Shown: positions 52,730-63,709, counted from the stretch's first letter. The stretch: DNA of 64,000 bases from Profftia lariciata (GCF_020541265.1 NZ_CP045925.1:62001-126000), one strand, 5' to 3'. Made by a program: numbers and translations. The notes: generated by a model from the letters alone, not told the origin.

Positions 52730-55438
52730 TTATATATTATATTAGTATGTAATAAGATTTTCATAGGAGTATATTAATATAATAAATGAATATATTTAAT
52801 ATTTTTTAAACTAAAACAGTTTATTTTTAAAATAAATTTCATTAATATAATTAATATTAAAAATATTAATTATATAATTTAAATATGTTTACTCTTTAAG
52901 TAATATTATATTAATAATATATTTTTATATTTAATACACAAAATTCATATAATGAATATTAATAGATATTATAATATTTTATGTTTTATTTGTTTAAAAA
53001 ATAAAACATAGATTTAATATTTAAATTAGATATTTTCTTTATATCAGTAATTGCAATACAATATATCTATTGTTTATCTTTTGATATATTAGTATTTAAA
53101 ATATTTTATATATTATATTTTAAATTATATTTTAAATTATCAAAATCATATTTATTTTTTTTAAATATTTTTTATCAAAAAAAATTATTATATTATACAT
53201 ATAATATAATAATATTATGTAATTAGGTTTATCATACTATTATATTATTTATTACTTAGTATCTCTTATTTAGAGATACTACTGAAATATTGTAGATATA
53301 AAAAATATTAAATATAAATATTTTTAATATTGTATTAACAATATGTTTATATATTAATTATATATAGTTAGTAAGATTATTTTATTAAGTAATACATATA
53401 TATAATATATAACAATGCTATATACATAATAAAATTACTTAGTTATTAGATTTTAAATATATTTAATTAAATTAATAAAAACACTATAAATTAAAAATTA
53501 ATCAAAAGATAGAAATCTTAACATTTGATATATCTTATAAGTATTTTATATAATACATAAAATACTAATTAATCATAGTTTACGTATGAATATAAATTCA
53601 AAATATTTTATTAACTTTTAAAGAATTTAATTATCAATTTCATACCATTATATATTGTATTAATTTTATTTTTTGCATTTTAGATATATTTTGAAATAAA
53701 CAGTAATAGTATATTATAAATAATAGTTTATTCATTACTATAAAATATTACATATTATTACTATAGTCATGAATAAACTATTATTTATTCTTATATTAAA
53801 ACTATTTCTTTATTTTAAGTAATACATGTTTAATCTTTTACTTTAAGTTATAAAAAACTCAATTATTATATAATTAATGTTTATAAACATTAGCTGTATT
53901 TATTATGATTAATAAATTAATATTTAATCCAGTAATAATTATCATTAATTTTTTTATATATTATTAATTGTAGCATAAATATTAATAATACTCTCAATTT
54001 TATTTAAAAATATCATTATTAAATCTAATTGATAAAAAATATTTTATATGTCAAAATAATTAAAATATTTTATTAAGTTAACTTAACTGTAACATAATAC
54101 TATATATTTTAAACTCTACTATTAAATAATATGTAATTAGCAATATTATTAATACGATATGTAATGACTGTACTAAATATTTAATATATTATTATATTAT
54201 TATTTAATAATATATAAATTAGAAAATTAATAAGATACAAATAAAATGTAATATTAAAAAATATTAATTTTATAAAATTTATTATAATATTATTTGTATA
54301 ACGTTTATATGAAAATATATATAAAATATACAAATTTTCTTAATAGATGATTATAGATATTTATTATATAAAGATATTATATAATAACTACATTATTATT
54401 TTATTTAATATTTTTTCTAAAATAATAATCATGTATATAATTGTAACTATAATATAATTACATTAAATATATAATGTAATCAAAGTATACTAGATTATAT
54501 AATAAAATTTATCAGCACATATTACATTAATATGTAAGCTTTTTATATTTATTTAATTCAAAATAATATATTTTATATATTATTAATAATATTATATACA
54601 TAATAAATATATATTATCTAATGTATTAGAACTTATTTAGAATGACAAAATTCTTAAACAATCAATATTGTAATTACTTATGTAATTTAAGTATGTATAT
54701 AAATTTATATGATTATAGTTTATAATAGATAAATATATTTGTAATTATACAATAATATATTGTTTTTATACTATAAAAAAAATAATTTATGTAGCAAGCT
54801 TAAAATGAATTAATAATATATTAGGTATAAATTTTACTAAATTGGTGCTGAAGCTTATTATTTATAATATGTATATTTACATACACTAATTTAGTACACT
54901 CGTAGTTATTCTATTAATAATAATTCATTGGGTACTTTATATCAATAAATAACATATTTTTTATTGCATAAATTTTAAAAAAATATGTTATATTTTATTA
55001 AGGTATAATATTTTTTTAAAAAATATTTAATATATAGTTTATTGATGAAATTACATTAATAATATTAACTATACTAGTTATTATAAAAATATATTAAATG
55101 ATGTCAATTCTAACAATACATAATATTTACTTTATATTATATATAAATCTATTAAATTATTTCCCATAGATTATAAAATAATCAAATCTATTAAAATCAT
55201 CAGTTATATAAAATTTTATATGTAATATTTTAAGTATATTATATTTCTAATAATATATAACTATTGGTAGTTATATGTTATTAGTTCAATACTTGAAAAG
55301 TATTTTTTATTTTAAAAATGATTAATATAACAATAAATAATGTAAATTAAGATATCTTAATATACAGAATAATATGATGTAACGTAAATATGAGGTAATG
55401 TTATTTCAAAATGCAATAATAAGTTCAAAAAAAGGAAC
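52730..55438. other. 2.7-kb gene-free spacer between bamE and yhdP
   Basis: In E. coli rng precedes yhdP; no RNase G sequence could be read. A 10-base hairpin stands at 53257-53281 with no gene near it. A 14-base tandem duplication (TATTTTAAATTATATTTTAAATTA type) lies near 53113-53140. A patch at 54830-54950 is less AT-rich but unidentified. Confidence 0.6.
53257..53281. repeat. orphan hairpin TAGTATCTCT / AGAGATACTA
   Basis: Perfect 10-base arms with a TATTT loop, 530 bases beyond bamE and 2.1 kb before yhdP. Too distant for a bamE terminator; probably the relic of an eroded gene or a chance structure. Confidence 0.45.
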
Positions 55439-58400
55439 TTGAAAAGATTATTTCAATATTTACTATTAATATTACTTGTATTCATTGCAATCATAATAAG
55501 CAGTTTACGCTTGGTATTACCTCATATTAATTATTTTCGCCAACAAATAATAGAAAACATTCAACATTATTATGGTACTGTAGTAAAAATTGGAGCATTA
55601 AATGCTAGTTGGCAATCTTTTGGCCCTATATTAGAAGTATATAATATTTCTTGGGCTCAAGCAAAAATCAATATTAATATTCGACATATAACTGTAGCTT
55701 TAAATATTTGGCAGTCTTTATTACATTGGAATTGGCATATACGTAATCTAACATTATATTATTTAGACGCTAATAGTAATAAGCCGTATAATTTTTTATT
55801 ATCTGATATACAGAAAGTACAAAATAATACTATTATCCGTTATTTACTCCATAATTTTGAAAATTTTATTTTACATAATAGTAAGATTTCTTTTACTAAC
55901 TTATCTGGTCTACAGATTTACATCGATATTCCTAAATTAATACTTGTAAAACATAATACTCGTCATCGTGCTGAAGGAAAAGTAACTTTTTATACTAATT
56001 TAGGTGAGTATAGTAAAGTAAAAATCTTAATGGATTTATATAATACACAAGATTTATTAACTTCTGGTCAAATATATTTACAAGCTGATGCAATGAATAT
56101 GAATTCTTGGCTTAGCCGATGGATAAAATATAATATTGGTATAAAAAATAATAAATTTAGCTTAGCAGCTTGGTTAACGATCACTAATAATAATATTAAA
56201 AATAGTTATATTTTCATAAAGCATGGTCAAGTTAACTATAGTACGGTAGATAAACAACACACGCTTACAATGAAGAATCTATATATACAATTAAATCGTA
56301 TTGTTAGAGGATACACTTTCTATATTCCACAGCTAAATTTATATACTGATGGTATAGCTTGGCCACAAGGTACTTTTAGTGCTTTGTATCATCCTACAAG
56401 TATCCAGCATATAGGTTATTATAATGATGAACCTGCGGAGTTAAGACTACGAGCAACTAATTTACAATTAGAGTGTATGGAATCAATTTTACCAACTATA
56501 GCGTACTTTATACCAGATGTTATAATGTATTGGGAAAAAATAAAACCCAAAGGACATATTGATTGTATAGGCTTAGATATTCCCTTGCATAATATAGAAT
56601 ATTTGCGTTTTATTGGTATATGGAACGATATTAGTTGGAAAGCATATAAATTATTCCCTGGAGTAAATCACTTTAATGGTAGTATTTCCGGTAGTACAAT
56701 GCATGCAGGATTAACATTTTTTTTAAAAAATAGTATTATTTTTACAAAAAATATGTTAATTCCAACAAGAATAAAAATAAATTATGCTAGTGGATATACT
56801 ACATTTTTTAGAACTGATCAAGGATGGTTGTTATCAGGTAATAATATTAATATACAATCCCACATATTATCAATGAATGGATCATTTAGATACCAATATC
56901 TTGTTAATCAATATTCATGGTTAAATATTTTACCGGATAGACATTTATATAATTATATACATAAATGGCAATATTTTCCTATATCATTCATGAACAAATA
57001 CTTTTTAGACTATGTTATTAAAACATTAATACGTAATAATATTGATACCGAAACCATAGTCTATAAAAAAAATTTATATACTTTTCGTTATAAATATAAT
57101 TATAAACCAGTAAAAAATATCTCACTATTAAGTGATACAAAAATTTGTTATTACCCATATTGGTTGTTATTAGGCAATCCTAAAACAGAATTATTATATT
57201 TTGATGATTGGTTATGGATATCTGGTATTAATCTAAATATGCTAAAAAAGATTCCAGATAAAAAGATAACCAAATTAACGCCTAATTATCAGAAAGAAAA
57301 TTTTTCTATTGATGCTAATATTACCGGTTCATATAATATGATATATAAATTATGTAAATATTGGTTGTTTACTAATACTATAAGAAATGTTCTAGATAAT
57401 CTTGAATGTCATGGAGATATCAATACATCTTTACATATCAAAATACCTTCAGATAAAACAAAAATACAAATAAAAGGCGATATTTTTTTTAAAAACAACT
57501 CCCTACTAATCAAGCCATTAAATAATCATTTTACACAATTAAATGGATTATTACATTTTGAGAACACAAATTTTACTAGTAATTTAATGCGTGCTAATTG
57601 GTGTGGTCAGCCAGTTAATTTTACAATTACCACCACTACAATTAAAGATGAGATGAATATTAATGTTTTATTAAAAGCATATTGGCATCTTTCTAAATTA
57701 TCATTTATACCTATAGAATTCACTAAATATATTAATGGTTATGCACCTTTATATACTAAAATATTTTTTAAATTACCGTATCACGGTCATTTTTTGTATA
57801 ATATTCAGTTAAATTCAGACCTAAAAAATGTAAAAAGTCAATTACCCATTCCCTTAAATAATAAAATAAAAAAAGAACAGTTACCATTAATTATTAACGT
57901 TAAAGGTACTTTGAATAGTCTAAGATTTTCAGGAAAATTAGGTCACAGTAATTATTTTAATAGTGAGCTGATTATCCAAAAATACAACATAAAACTAGTA
58001 CGAGCCATATGGAATTATAATACCTTAAATATTCCAGATCTCCCACCGAGCAAATTATTAAGGTTAAGTTTACCTGCATTGAATAGTGAAGAATGGCTAA
58101 CAGTGTTAATACCTACGTTAGGAAATATATTTAAAGATACAAAATATACTTTTAATTATCCACAAACATTAAATATTAGTATACCTCAATTAATATTAGG
58201 GGGTCAAATATGGCATCAATTAATAGTATCTTCCTCAAAAAAAGAAAATGGTGTTCATGTCATTGTCAAAGGTCATGAAATTAATGGCTCAGCTGTTTTT
58301 GATCAACATAATACATTTAAAGCTAATCTTGCATATCTTGATTATCACCCAGAATGGAACAAAATATCATTGAATAAAAATTATTTAATATCTATGTTTA

Positions 58401-59257
58401 CTAAACTAGAATCTTCTTCCTTTATTAAATACCCTAAAATTATATTTAGTTGTAAAAATTGTTTGATTATGGGCCAACATATAAATCAAGTTGACTTTAA
58501 TTTTATAATGAAAAAAAATTATTTAGAACTAAATCACGGCTTTATTAATACAGGTAATACTAAACTTATGTTTACTGGTTTGTGGAATAAAATAAAAGGG
58601 AAAAATTATACTTTTCTAAAAGGTAATCTAGAAGGAGATAATATTACTCGTAGTAGTAACTATTTTGGCTTTCGTTTATTACCAAAATATTCATCTTTTA
58701 ATATTTATTTTAAATTAAATTGGATAGGTCAACCATGGAGACCGCAAATAAATTCTCTTAATGGTACTCTAAGCAGTACTTTAGGAAAAGGTGAAATTGA
58801 TCATGCTGGTGGTGGTCGTACTGGTCAGATATTACGTTTGGTGAGTTTTGATGCCTTACTTCGTAAAATAAAATTAGATTTTAGTGATATATTTGGTCAG
58901 GGATTTTACTACGATAGTATTCATGGCAATGGTAAATTTAGTAATGGTATTTTAGTAATTGATGATTTATTGGTAGATGGTTTATCTGCTGATATAGTAA
59001 TGAATGGATCAGTAAATTTAGTAACACACTATATTAACATGAAAGCGATAGTAGCACCAGATTTATCAACTACAGTAGGAGTAGCTACTGCATTTATTAT
59101 TAATCCTACTGCTGGAGCAATATTATTTGCTGCATCAAAAATTTTTTCATCATTTTGGAATAAAATATCTTTAACATGTTATAATATTAGAGGAGATTTA
59201 AATCATCCATTTATTAATAAAATTTATGTTAAAAATAATATATCAAATAGTTCATAA
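55439..59257 (+). CDS. yhdP: AsmA-like envelope protein YhdP
   Basis: Very large inner-membrane-anchored protein that, with TamB and YdbH, is implicated in carrying phospholipids from inner to outer membrane. One N-terminal membrane helix (about 5-28) is followed by a long, repetitive beta-rich periplasmic body and the conserved C-terminus (LGKGEIDHAGGGRTGQILRL, SFDALLRK, FGQGFYYDSI, VDGLSADIVMNGSVN, GVATAFIINPTAGA). The length of 1272 residues equals E. coli (1266), so it is complete in spite of the heavy AT bias. The start is a TTG at 55439 (LKRLFQYLLL, E. coli MRRLPGILLL); AAAGGA ends only two bases before it. No in-frame ATG is near. tldD follows as in E. coli, but 620 bases away. Confidence 0.94.
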   Translation: MKRLFQYLLLILLVFIAIIISSLRLVLPHINYFRQQIIENIQHYYGTVVKIGALNASWQSFGPILEVYNISWAQAKININIRHITVALNIWQSLLHWNWHIRNLTLYYLDANSNKPYNFLLSDIQKVQNNTIIRYLLHNFENFILHNSKISFTNLSGLQIYIDIPKLILVKHNTRHRAEGKVTFYTNLGEYSKVKILMDLYNTQDLLTSGQIYLQADAMNMNSWLSRWIKYNIGIKNNKFSLAAWLTITNNNIKNSYIFIKHGQVNYSTVDKQHTLTMKNLYIQLNRIVRGYTFYIPQLNLYTDGIAWPQGTFSALYHPTSIQHIGYYNDEPAELRLRATNLQLECMESILPTIAYFIPDVIMYWEKIKPKGHIDCIGLDIPLHNIEYLRFIGIWNDISWKAYKLFPGVNHFNGSISGSTMHAGLTFFLKNSIIFTKNMLIPTRIKINYASGYTTFFRTDQGWLLSGNNINIQSHILSMNGSFRYQYLVNQYSWLNILPDRHLYNYIHKWQYFPISFMNKYFLDYVIKTLIRNNIDTETIVYKKNLYTFRYKYNYKPVKNISLLSDTKICYYPYWLLLGNPKTELLYFDDWLWISGINLNMLKKIPDKKITKLTPNYQKENFSIDANITGSYNMIYKLCKYWLFTNTIRNVLDNLECHGDINTSLHIKIPSDKTKIQIKGDIFFKNNSLLIKPLNNHFTQLNGLLHFENTNFTSNLMRANWCGQPVNFTITTTTIKDEMNINVLLKAYWHLSKLSFIPIEFTKYINGYAPLYTKIFFKLPYHGHFLYNIQLNSDLKNVKSQLPIPLNNKIKKEQLPLIINVKGTLNSLRFSGKLGHSNYFNSELIIQKYNIKLVRAIWNYNTLNIPDLPPSKLLRLSLPALNSEEWLTVLIPTLGNIFKDTKYTFNYPQTLNISIPQLILGGQIWHQLIVSSSKKENGVHVIVKGHEINGSAVFDQHNTFKANLAYLDYHPEWNKISLNKNYLISMFTKLESSSFIKYPKIIFSCKNCLIMGQHINQVDFNFIMKKNYLELNHGFINTGNTKLMFTGLWNKIKGKNYTFLKGNLEGDNITRSSNYFGFRLLPKYSSFNIYFKLNWIGQPWRPQINSLNGTLSSTLGKGEIDHAGGGRTGQILRLVSFDALLRKIKLDFSDIFGQGFYYDSIHGNGKFSNGILVIDDLLVDGLSADIVMNGSVNLVTHYINMKAIVAPDLSTTVGVATAFIINPTAGAILFAASKIFSSFWNKISLTCYNIRGDLNHPFINKIYVKNNISNSS

Positions 59258-59880
59258 CATACTATTTTATACAAAAATATAAATAAAAATATCAAATTAT
59301 TATTTGATGAATATATTATATTGAAATATAATATTAAATATTATTAAAGATAAAAAATATTTTAATAAATTAAGTAAGTATCATATAAATATTCATTAGT
59401 TATTAGTAGAAAAAATATAATTTAAATACCATTATATTTTTTTATTTATATATATTTATATTTTTAGTATATTAATATATATTTAATATGAATCAATGAA
59501 AATATGTTTATATCATATTCATAATATTTATTATTTATATAAAAAAATAAAGATATCTAATATTAACTTTTAGAATACTTGACATTTATACCATGATATA
59601 TCACTATAAAATATTTAAGGCAAAGTAGTATAATAGCTTTGTATAGTACAATTCGTATTATAATATATTTATATTAACATATTTATTTGTATACTTATAA
59701 AACAAAATATTTTTTAAAATTATCAATTTAATAAGTGATATTCTGTATATTATATTAAATAATTAATACAATATAATATTAAGATTCTAAATTATACAAA
59801 ATATTATTTTTTTAAGCATTTATTATAAATGCTTATAATATTATAACTAAAATTAATTTTTAATAAAAGAGTATAAAATT
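59258..59880. other. spacer between yhdP and tldD
   Basis: No gene and no strong terminator seen. TTTAAGCATTTATTATAAATGCTTATAA near 59812-59840 forms a small hairpin (AAGCATTTAT with ATAAATGCTT) just before tldD. Confidence 0.6.
59814..59837. repeat. hairpin AAGCATTTAT / ATAAATGCTT before tldD
   Basis: Ten-base arms, very short loop, about 45 bases before the tldD ATG and 555 bases after yhdP. It could end a yhdP transcript or lie in the tldD leader; nothing decides between these. Confidence 0.4.
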
Positions 59881-61338
59881 ATGAGTTTGACGTTTGTTAG
59901 TGAGCAGTTGCTCACGGCTAATCAACTAAGTCATAAAGATCTGTTGTTAATATTAGATATACTAACTGATCGTCAGATTGATTATGCTGATCTATATTTT
60001 CAGTATAGTTACCATGAATCTTGGGTACTGGAAGATTGTATGATTAAAAATGGTTCATATAATATCGATCAAGGAATTGGTGTACGTGCAATTAGTGGCG
60101 AAAAAACAGGTTTTGCTTATTCAGATCAAGTTACTTTAAAGGCTCTACATCAAAGTGTTCAAGCTGCTAAAAGCATTGTTCCTCAACAAAGCAGAAACAC
60201 TACTAAAAATAGTTCATTTAAAAATAATATACAATATAACAAATTATATTCAGATATTAATCCCCTGCACAGTATCTCACGTGAAGATAAAATTGCTTTA
60301 TTACATCACATAGATCATGTGGCACGTACTGAAGATTCTCGTGTACAGGAAGTTTCCGCTAGCATTACTGGTACGCACGAACTAATTTTAGTCGCTGCTA
60401 CCGATGGTACATTAGCAGCAGATATACGCCCACTAATACGTCTTTCAGTAAGTGTATTAGTCGAAGGAAAAGATGGACGTCGTGAACGAGGTACCAGTGG
60501 TGGTGGTGGTCGAACTGGTTATGAACATTTTTTTACATTCGTAGATAATATGATGCGTGCTGATATATTTGCTAGAGAAGCAGTGCGTATAGCATTAGTG
60601 AATTTGTCAGCAATATCTGCTCCAGCTTGTTCAATGCCAGTAGTTCTGGGGGCTGGTTGGCCAGGAATATTACTTCACGAAGCAGTAGGACATGGTTTAG
60701 AAGGAGATTTTAATCGTCGTGGTACTTCAGTATTTAGTGGTCAATTAGGGCATTTGGTAGCCTCTGAATTATGTACAGTAGTAGATGATGGCACCATAAT
60801 GGATCTTCGTGGTTCTTTAGCAATAGATGATGAAGGCGTGCCTGGTCAATATAATGTGCTTATTGAAAAAGGTATTTTAAAAGGTTTTATGCAAGACAAG
60901 ATGAATGCTCATCTTATGGGACTATCATCAACTGGAAATGGACGACGAGAATCCTATGCTCATTTACCAATGCCACGTATGACTAATACCTATATGCTAT
61001 CAGGAAAATCTAGTCCACAGGATATTATTAATAGCGTGGAATATGGTTTATACGCGCCAAATTTTGCTGGTGGTCAAGTAGATATTACTTCTGGACAATT
61101 TGTTTTTTCTACTTCAGAGGCTTATTTAATAGAAAAAGGACATATAACTAAACCCGTTAAAAATGCTATGCTTATTGGTTCTGGCATTGAAGTTATGCAA
61201 CAAATATCTATGGTTGGTAATGATCTTACTCTAGATCAAGGAATAGGTATTTGTGGAAAAGATGGACAAAATATACCAGTTGGAGTTGGACAACCAACAC
61301 TAAAATTAGATGCAATAACGGTAGGAGGGACCGCATAA
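59881..61338 (+). CDS. tldD: metalloprotease subunit TldD
   Basis: Forms a heterodimeric zinc protease with TldE (PmbA) that degrades unfolded peptides, known from microcin B17 maturation and CcdA turnover. The 485 residues (E. coli 481) start MSLTFVSEQLL as in E. coli MSLNLVSEQLL. They carry the HEXXXH zinc motif at 266-271 (LLHEAVGHGLEGD), RRGTSVFSG, GNGRRESYAHLPMPRMTNTY, a zinc-ligand region near GGGQVDITSG-type sequence, and the closing KLDAITVGGTA. Only AAGAG lies upstream as a Shine-Dalgarno. Its partner tldE is not in the window. Confidence 0.96.
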   Translation: MSLTFVSEQLLTANQLSHKDLLLILDILTDRQIDYADLYFQYSYHESWVLEDCMIKNGSYNIDQGIGVRAISGEKTGFAYSDQVTLKALHQSVQAAKSIVPQQSRNTTKNSSFKNNIQYNKLYSDINPLHSISREDKIALLHHIDHVARTEDSRVQEVSASITGTHELILVAATDGTLAADIRPLIRLSVSVLVEGKDGRRERGTSGGGGRTGYEHFFTFVDNMMRADIFAREAVRIALVNLSAISAPACSMPVVLGAGWPGILLHEAVGHGLEGDFNRRGTSVFSGQLGHLVASELCTVVDDGTIMDLRGSLAIDDEGVPGQYNVLIEKGILKGFMQDKMNAHLMGLSSTGNGRRESYAHLPMPRMTNTYMLSGKSSPQDIINSVEYGLYAPNFAGGQVDITSGQFVFSTSEAYLIEKGHITKPVKNAMLIGSGIEVMQQISMVGNDLTLDQGIGICGKDGQNIPVGVGQPTLKLDAITVGGTA

Positions 61339-61641
61339 AAATATCTCTTATCTTATAAGATAAATTTTATTTATATTTTTTCTATATTTAAAATTACTAC
61401 TTTATTAAAATGCATACATTAAATAGTTGTTTCTAAATTATTTATATATAATATAATTAATTATTTAATTATAATAATATTAATGATAACTCGTGTAATT
61501 CACTATGTAATAACTTTTTCAAACATTATTATTGAATAATAAATATATTGTTATTAGAAAGTATAAATAAATAACATTTAATAAAATTTTATTTAGTATT
61601 TTTTGTATTTTAAATAAATATAATAATTATATTATTGTATT
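61339..61641. other. short spacer between convergent tldD and rplS
   Basis: Just after the tldD stop, ATCTCTTATCTTATAAGATAAAT contains a TTATCTTATAAGATAA palindrome that could end tldD transcription. Nothing else is seen. Confidence 0.55.
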
Positions 61642-61676
61642 AACATAAATATCTAATATTATTAGATATTTATGTT
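61642..61676 (-). terminator. terminator of the rpsP-rimM-trmD-rplS operon
   Basis: Perfect 16-base arms AACATAAATATCTAAT (61642-61657) and its complement (61661-61676) with a 3-base loop, starting four bases after the rplS stop. No long T-run follows on the minus strand, but the position and stem length make it a good candidate. Confidence 0.65.
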
Positions 61677-61680
61677 TTAT

Positions 61681-62037
61681 TTAACGACCTAAACGTTCTT
61701 TAATGCGAGTAGCTTTACCAGTACGTTGACGAAGATAATACAGTTTTGCTTTACGAACAGATCCACAACGTTTAATAACAATATTTTCAATAATTGGTGA
61801 ATGAGCTTGAAAGACACGTTCAATACCTTCGCCATTAGAAATTTTACGAACAGTAAATGCAAAATTTAAACTTTTGCGCTTACTAATAGCTATGACTACA
61901 CCTTCAAATGCTTGTAAACGTTTTTTAGAACCTTCTACAACCCATACTTTAACTTCTAGAGAATCTCCTACACGAAATATAGGTATTTTTTGTTTTATTT
62001 GTTCTTCTTCTATTTGTTGAATAATTTTGTGTATCAT
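61681..62037 (-). CDS. rplS: 50S ribosomal protein L19
   Basis: Large-subunit protein at the interface with the 30S subunit. 118 residues (E. coli 115): FRVGDSLEVKVWVVEGSKKR, LQAFEGVVIAI, FTVRKISNGEGIERVFQ, HSP and VRKAKLYYLRQRTGKATRIKERL follow the family throughout. Last gene of the rpsP operon, 85 bases after trmD, with a strong hairpin directly behind it. Confidence 0.97.
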   Translation of the reverse strand: MIHKIIQQIEEEQIKQKIPIFRVGDSLEVKVWVVEGSKKRLQAFEGVVIAISKRKSLNFAFTVRKISNGEGIERVFQAHSPIIENIVIKRCGSVRKAKLYYLRQRTGKATRIKERLGR

Positions 62038-62122
62038 ATAAGTATCTTTTGAGGTTACATGTATTAATATTTATATTATTTTAATTGTGTTATAATAGGA
62101 TTAACAGTAAATCTATAGTATT

Positions 62123-62866
62123 TCATTTAAAATAATATTCTTTTTGGAACTGATCTAATAGTTTTTCTTGCTCTTCATTTAGCGTTATTTTCTTTAAAAG
62201 ATCCGGTCTTTTGATCCATGTGCGCCCTAAAGACTGCTTTAAACGCCAACGACGAATATTTTCATGATGTCCAGATAGTAACACTTGAGGTACGGCCATG
62301 TCTTCTAATACTGCAGGACGTGTGAAATGTGGATAATCTAACAAACCATGGGCAAATGATTCTTCTTCTAATGAAGAAGAATCATTAAGTACTCCTGGAA
62401 TAAATCGTGATACAGCATCAATTAATACCATAGCAGGGATTTCACCTCCACTAAGGATAAAATCACCAATGGATAATTCTTCATTAATTTCTGTACAAAT
62501 AACTCGTTCATCAATACCTTCATATCTACCACATACTAGAATAAATACTTCATTTTTTATTAATTGATATAGATATTGTTGTGTAAGCTTGTAACCTTGT
62601 GGTGATAAATAAATAACTTTAGTGGATTTTCCAGCTACTTCTTTTGCTGCATGTATAGCTTTTCTTAAAGGTTCTACCATCATTAACATACCTGGACCAC
62701 CACCATAAGGACGATCATCAACAGTACGATATCTATCACAAGCAAAATCACGAGGACTCCAGTATTGTACTTGTAGTAGTTGATTTTTTATAGCCCGACT
62801 AGTTACGCCATATTCTGTAAGTGCGCAAAACATTTTAGGAAACAAACTAATTATTCCGATCCACAT
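62123..62866 (-). CDS. trmD: tRNA (guanine-37-N1)-methyltransferase
   Basis: Methylates G37 next to the anticodon and prevents frameshifting. A knotted SPOUT enzyme of 247 residues (E. coli 255, shorter at the C-terminus only). MWIGIISLFPKMF, the DDRPYGGGPGMLMM loop, VIYLSPQGYKL, LVCGRYEGIDERV and SIGDFILSGGE (SAM-binding knot), PALL-type linker and RRWRLKQSLGRTW are all present. Third gene of the operon, 49 bases after rimM. Confidence 0.97.
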   Translation of the reverse strand: MWIGIISLFPKMFCALTEYGVTSRAIKNQLLQVQYWSPRDFACDRYRTVDDRPYGGGPGMLMMVEPLRKAIHAAKEVAGKSTKVIYLSPQGYKLTQQYLYQLIKNEVFILVCGRYEGIDERVICTEINEELSIGDFILSGGEIPAMVLIDAVSRFIPGVLNDSSSLEEESFAHGLLDYPHFTRPAVLEDMAVPQVLLSGHHENIRRWRLKQSLGRTWIKRPDLLKKITLNEEQEKLLDQFQKEYYFK

Positions 62867-62915
62867 AATGTAGCCTAAATAATAATATTTTAGTCAATAT
62901 ATCATATTATTATTA

Positions 62916-63452
62916 TTAATCAAATAAAGGACACCAATCTACGGTAATAATCTTATTTTTAAGATTTACATTTTTAATAACTTTTCCATCTAAAAATGGT
63001 ATTAAATGTTTTTTAATATTACATTTATCTCGCTTATTTTCTTGCACTACTATAACATCGTTAGAACCTGTTTCTATTATATTAACAATTTGTCCTAAAT
63101 AGTAACCATTAATATTTATTATTTGACAGTTTATAATATCCCTCCAATAATAGTCTCCATTTTGCAATTTCGGTAATTGAGAATATTCTATTACTATTTC
63201 TAGATTAGTTAATCTATTTGCTGTATTACGATCATTAATACCTTTAATTTTAATGATTAAATCTTTTTTATAACCTTTCCAATTCTCTAAGTTAATATGC
63301 CACCATTGATTATTATTGTGTATAAACCATGGTTGATACTCAAAAATTTTTTTAGTGTTTTCTGTTGATGAAAAGATTTTTAACCAACCATAAAGACCAT
63401 ACGCAGAACCTATCTTACCAAGCACAACAGGATTAGTAATTTTTTTAATCAT
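62916..63452 (-). CDS. rimM: ribosome maturation factor RimM
   Basis: Binds S19 and helps assemble the 30S head. About 178 residues: NPVVLGKIGSAYGLYGWLKI (barrel domain), then NGDYYWRDIINCQI, the GSNDVIVV PRC-barrel segment and LIPFLDGKVIKNV. I chose the ATG at 63452, whose ATGA overlaps the TGA stop of rpsP (63449-63451). The frame extends to a TTG at 63458, less likely. The overlap suggests translational coupling to rpsP. Confidence 0.95.
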   Translation of the reverse strand: MIKKITNPVVLGKIGSAYGLYGWLKIFSSTENTKKIFEYQPWFIHNNNQWWHINLENWKGYKKDLIIKIKGINDRNTANRLTNLEIVIEYSQLPKLQNGDYYWRDIINCQIININGYYLGQIVNIIETGSNDVIVVQENKRDKCNIKKHLIPFLDGKVIKNVNLKNKIITVDWCPLFD

Positions 63453-63709
63453 GCACAAGATACGGCGTGTTTTTTATATTGCTTGATTAATGAAGCTACA
63501 CGATGAGACATAGTAGCTCCTAAACTCATCCAGTGATCTACTCGATGTAGATCAAAACACATATCTTTTGCTTTATTTGTTGCTAATGGATTAAAAAAAC
63601 CCACACGATCAATAAAATGACCATCACGTGCATTACGATTGTCAGTCACTACTACCTGATAGAACGGACGTTTTTTAGCTCCACCACGTGCTAAACGAAT
63701 TGTTACCAT
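63449..63709 (-). CDS. rpsP: 30S ribosomal protein S16
   Basis: Small-subunit protein binding early to 16S rRNA. 86 residues (E. coli 82): MVTIRLARGGAKKRPFYQVV, RNARDGHFIDRVGFFNP, and RVASLIKQYKK near the end. A good GAGGATGTT Shine-Dalgarno precedes the ATG. First gene of the operon rpsP-rimM-trmD-rplS, in the universal Enterobacterales order. Confidence 0.97.
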   Translation of the reverse strand: MVTIRLARGGAKKRPFYQVVVTDNRNARDGHFIDRVGFFNPLATNKAKDMCFDLHRVDHWMSLGATMSHRVASLIKQYKKHAVSCA

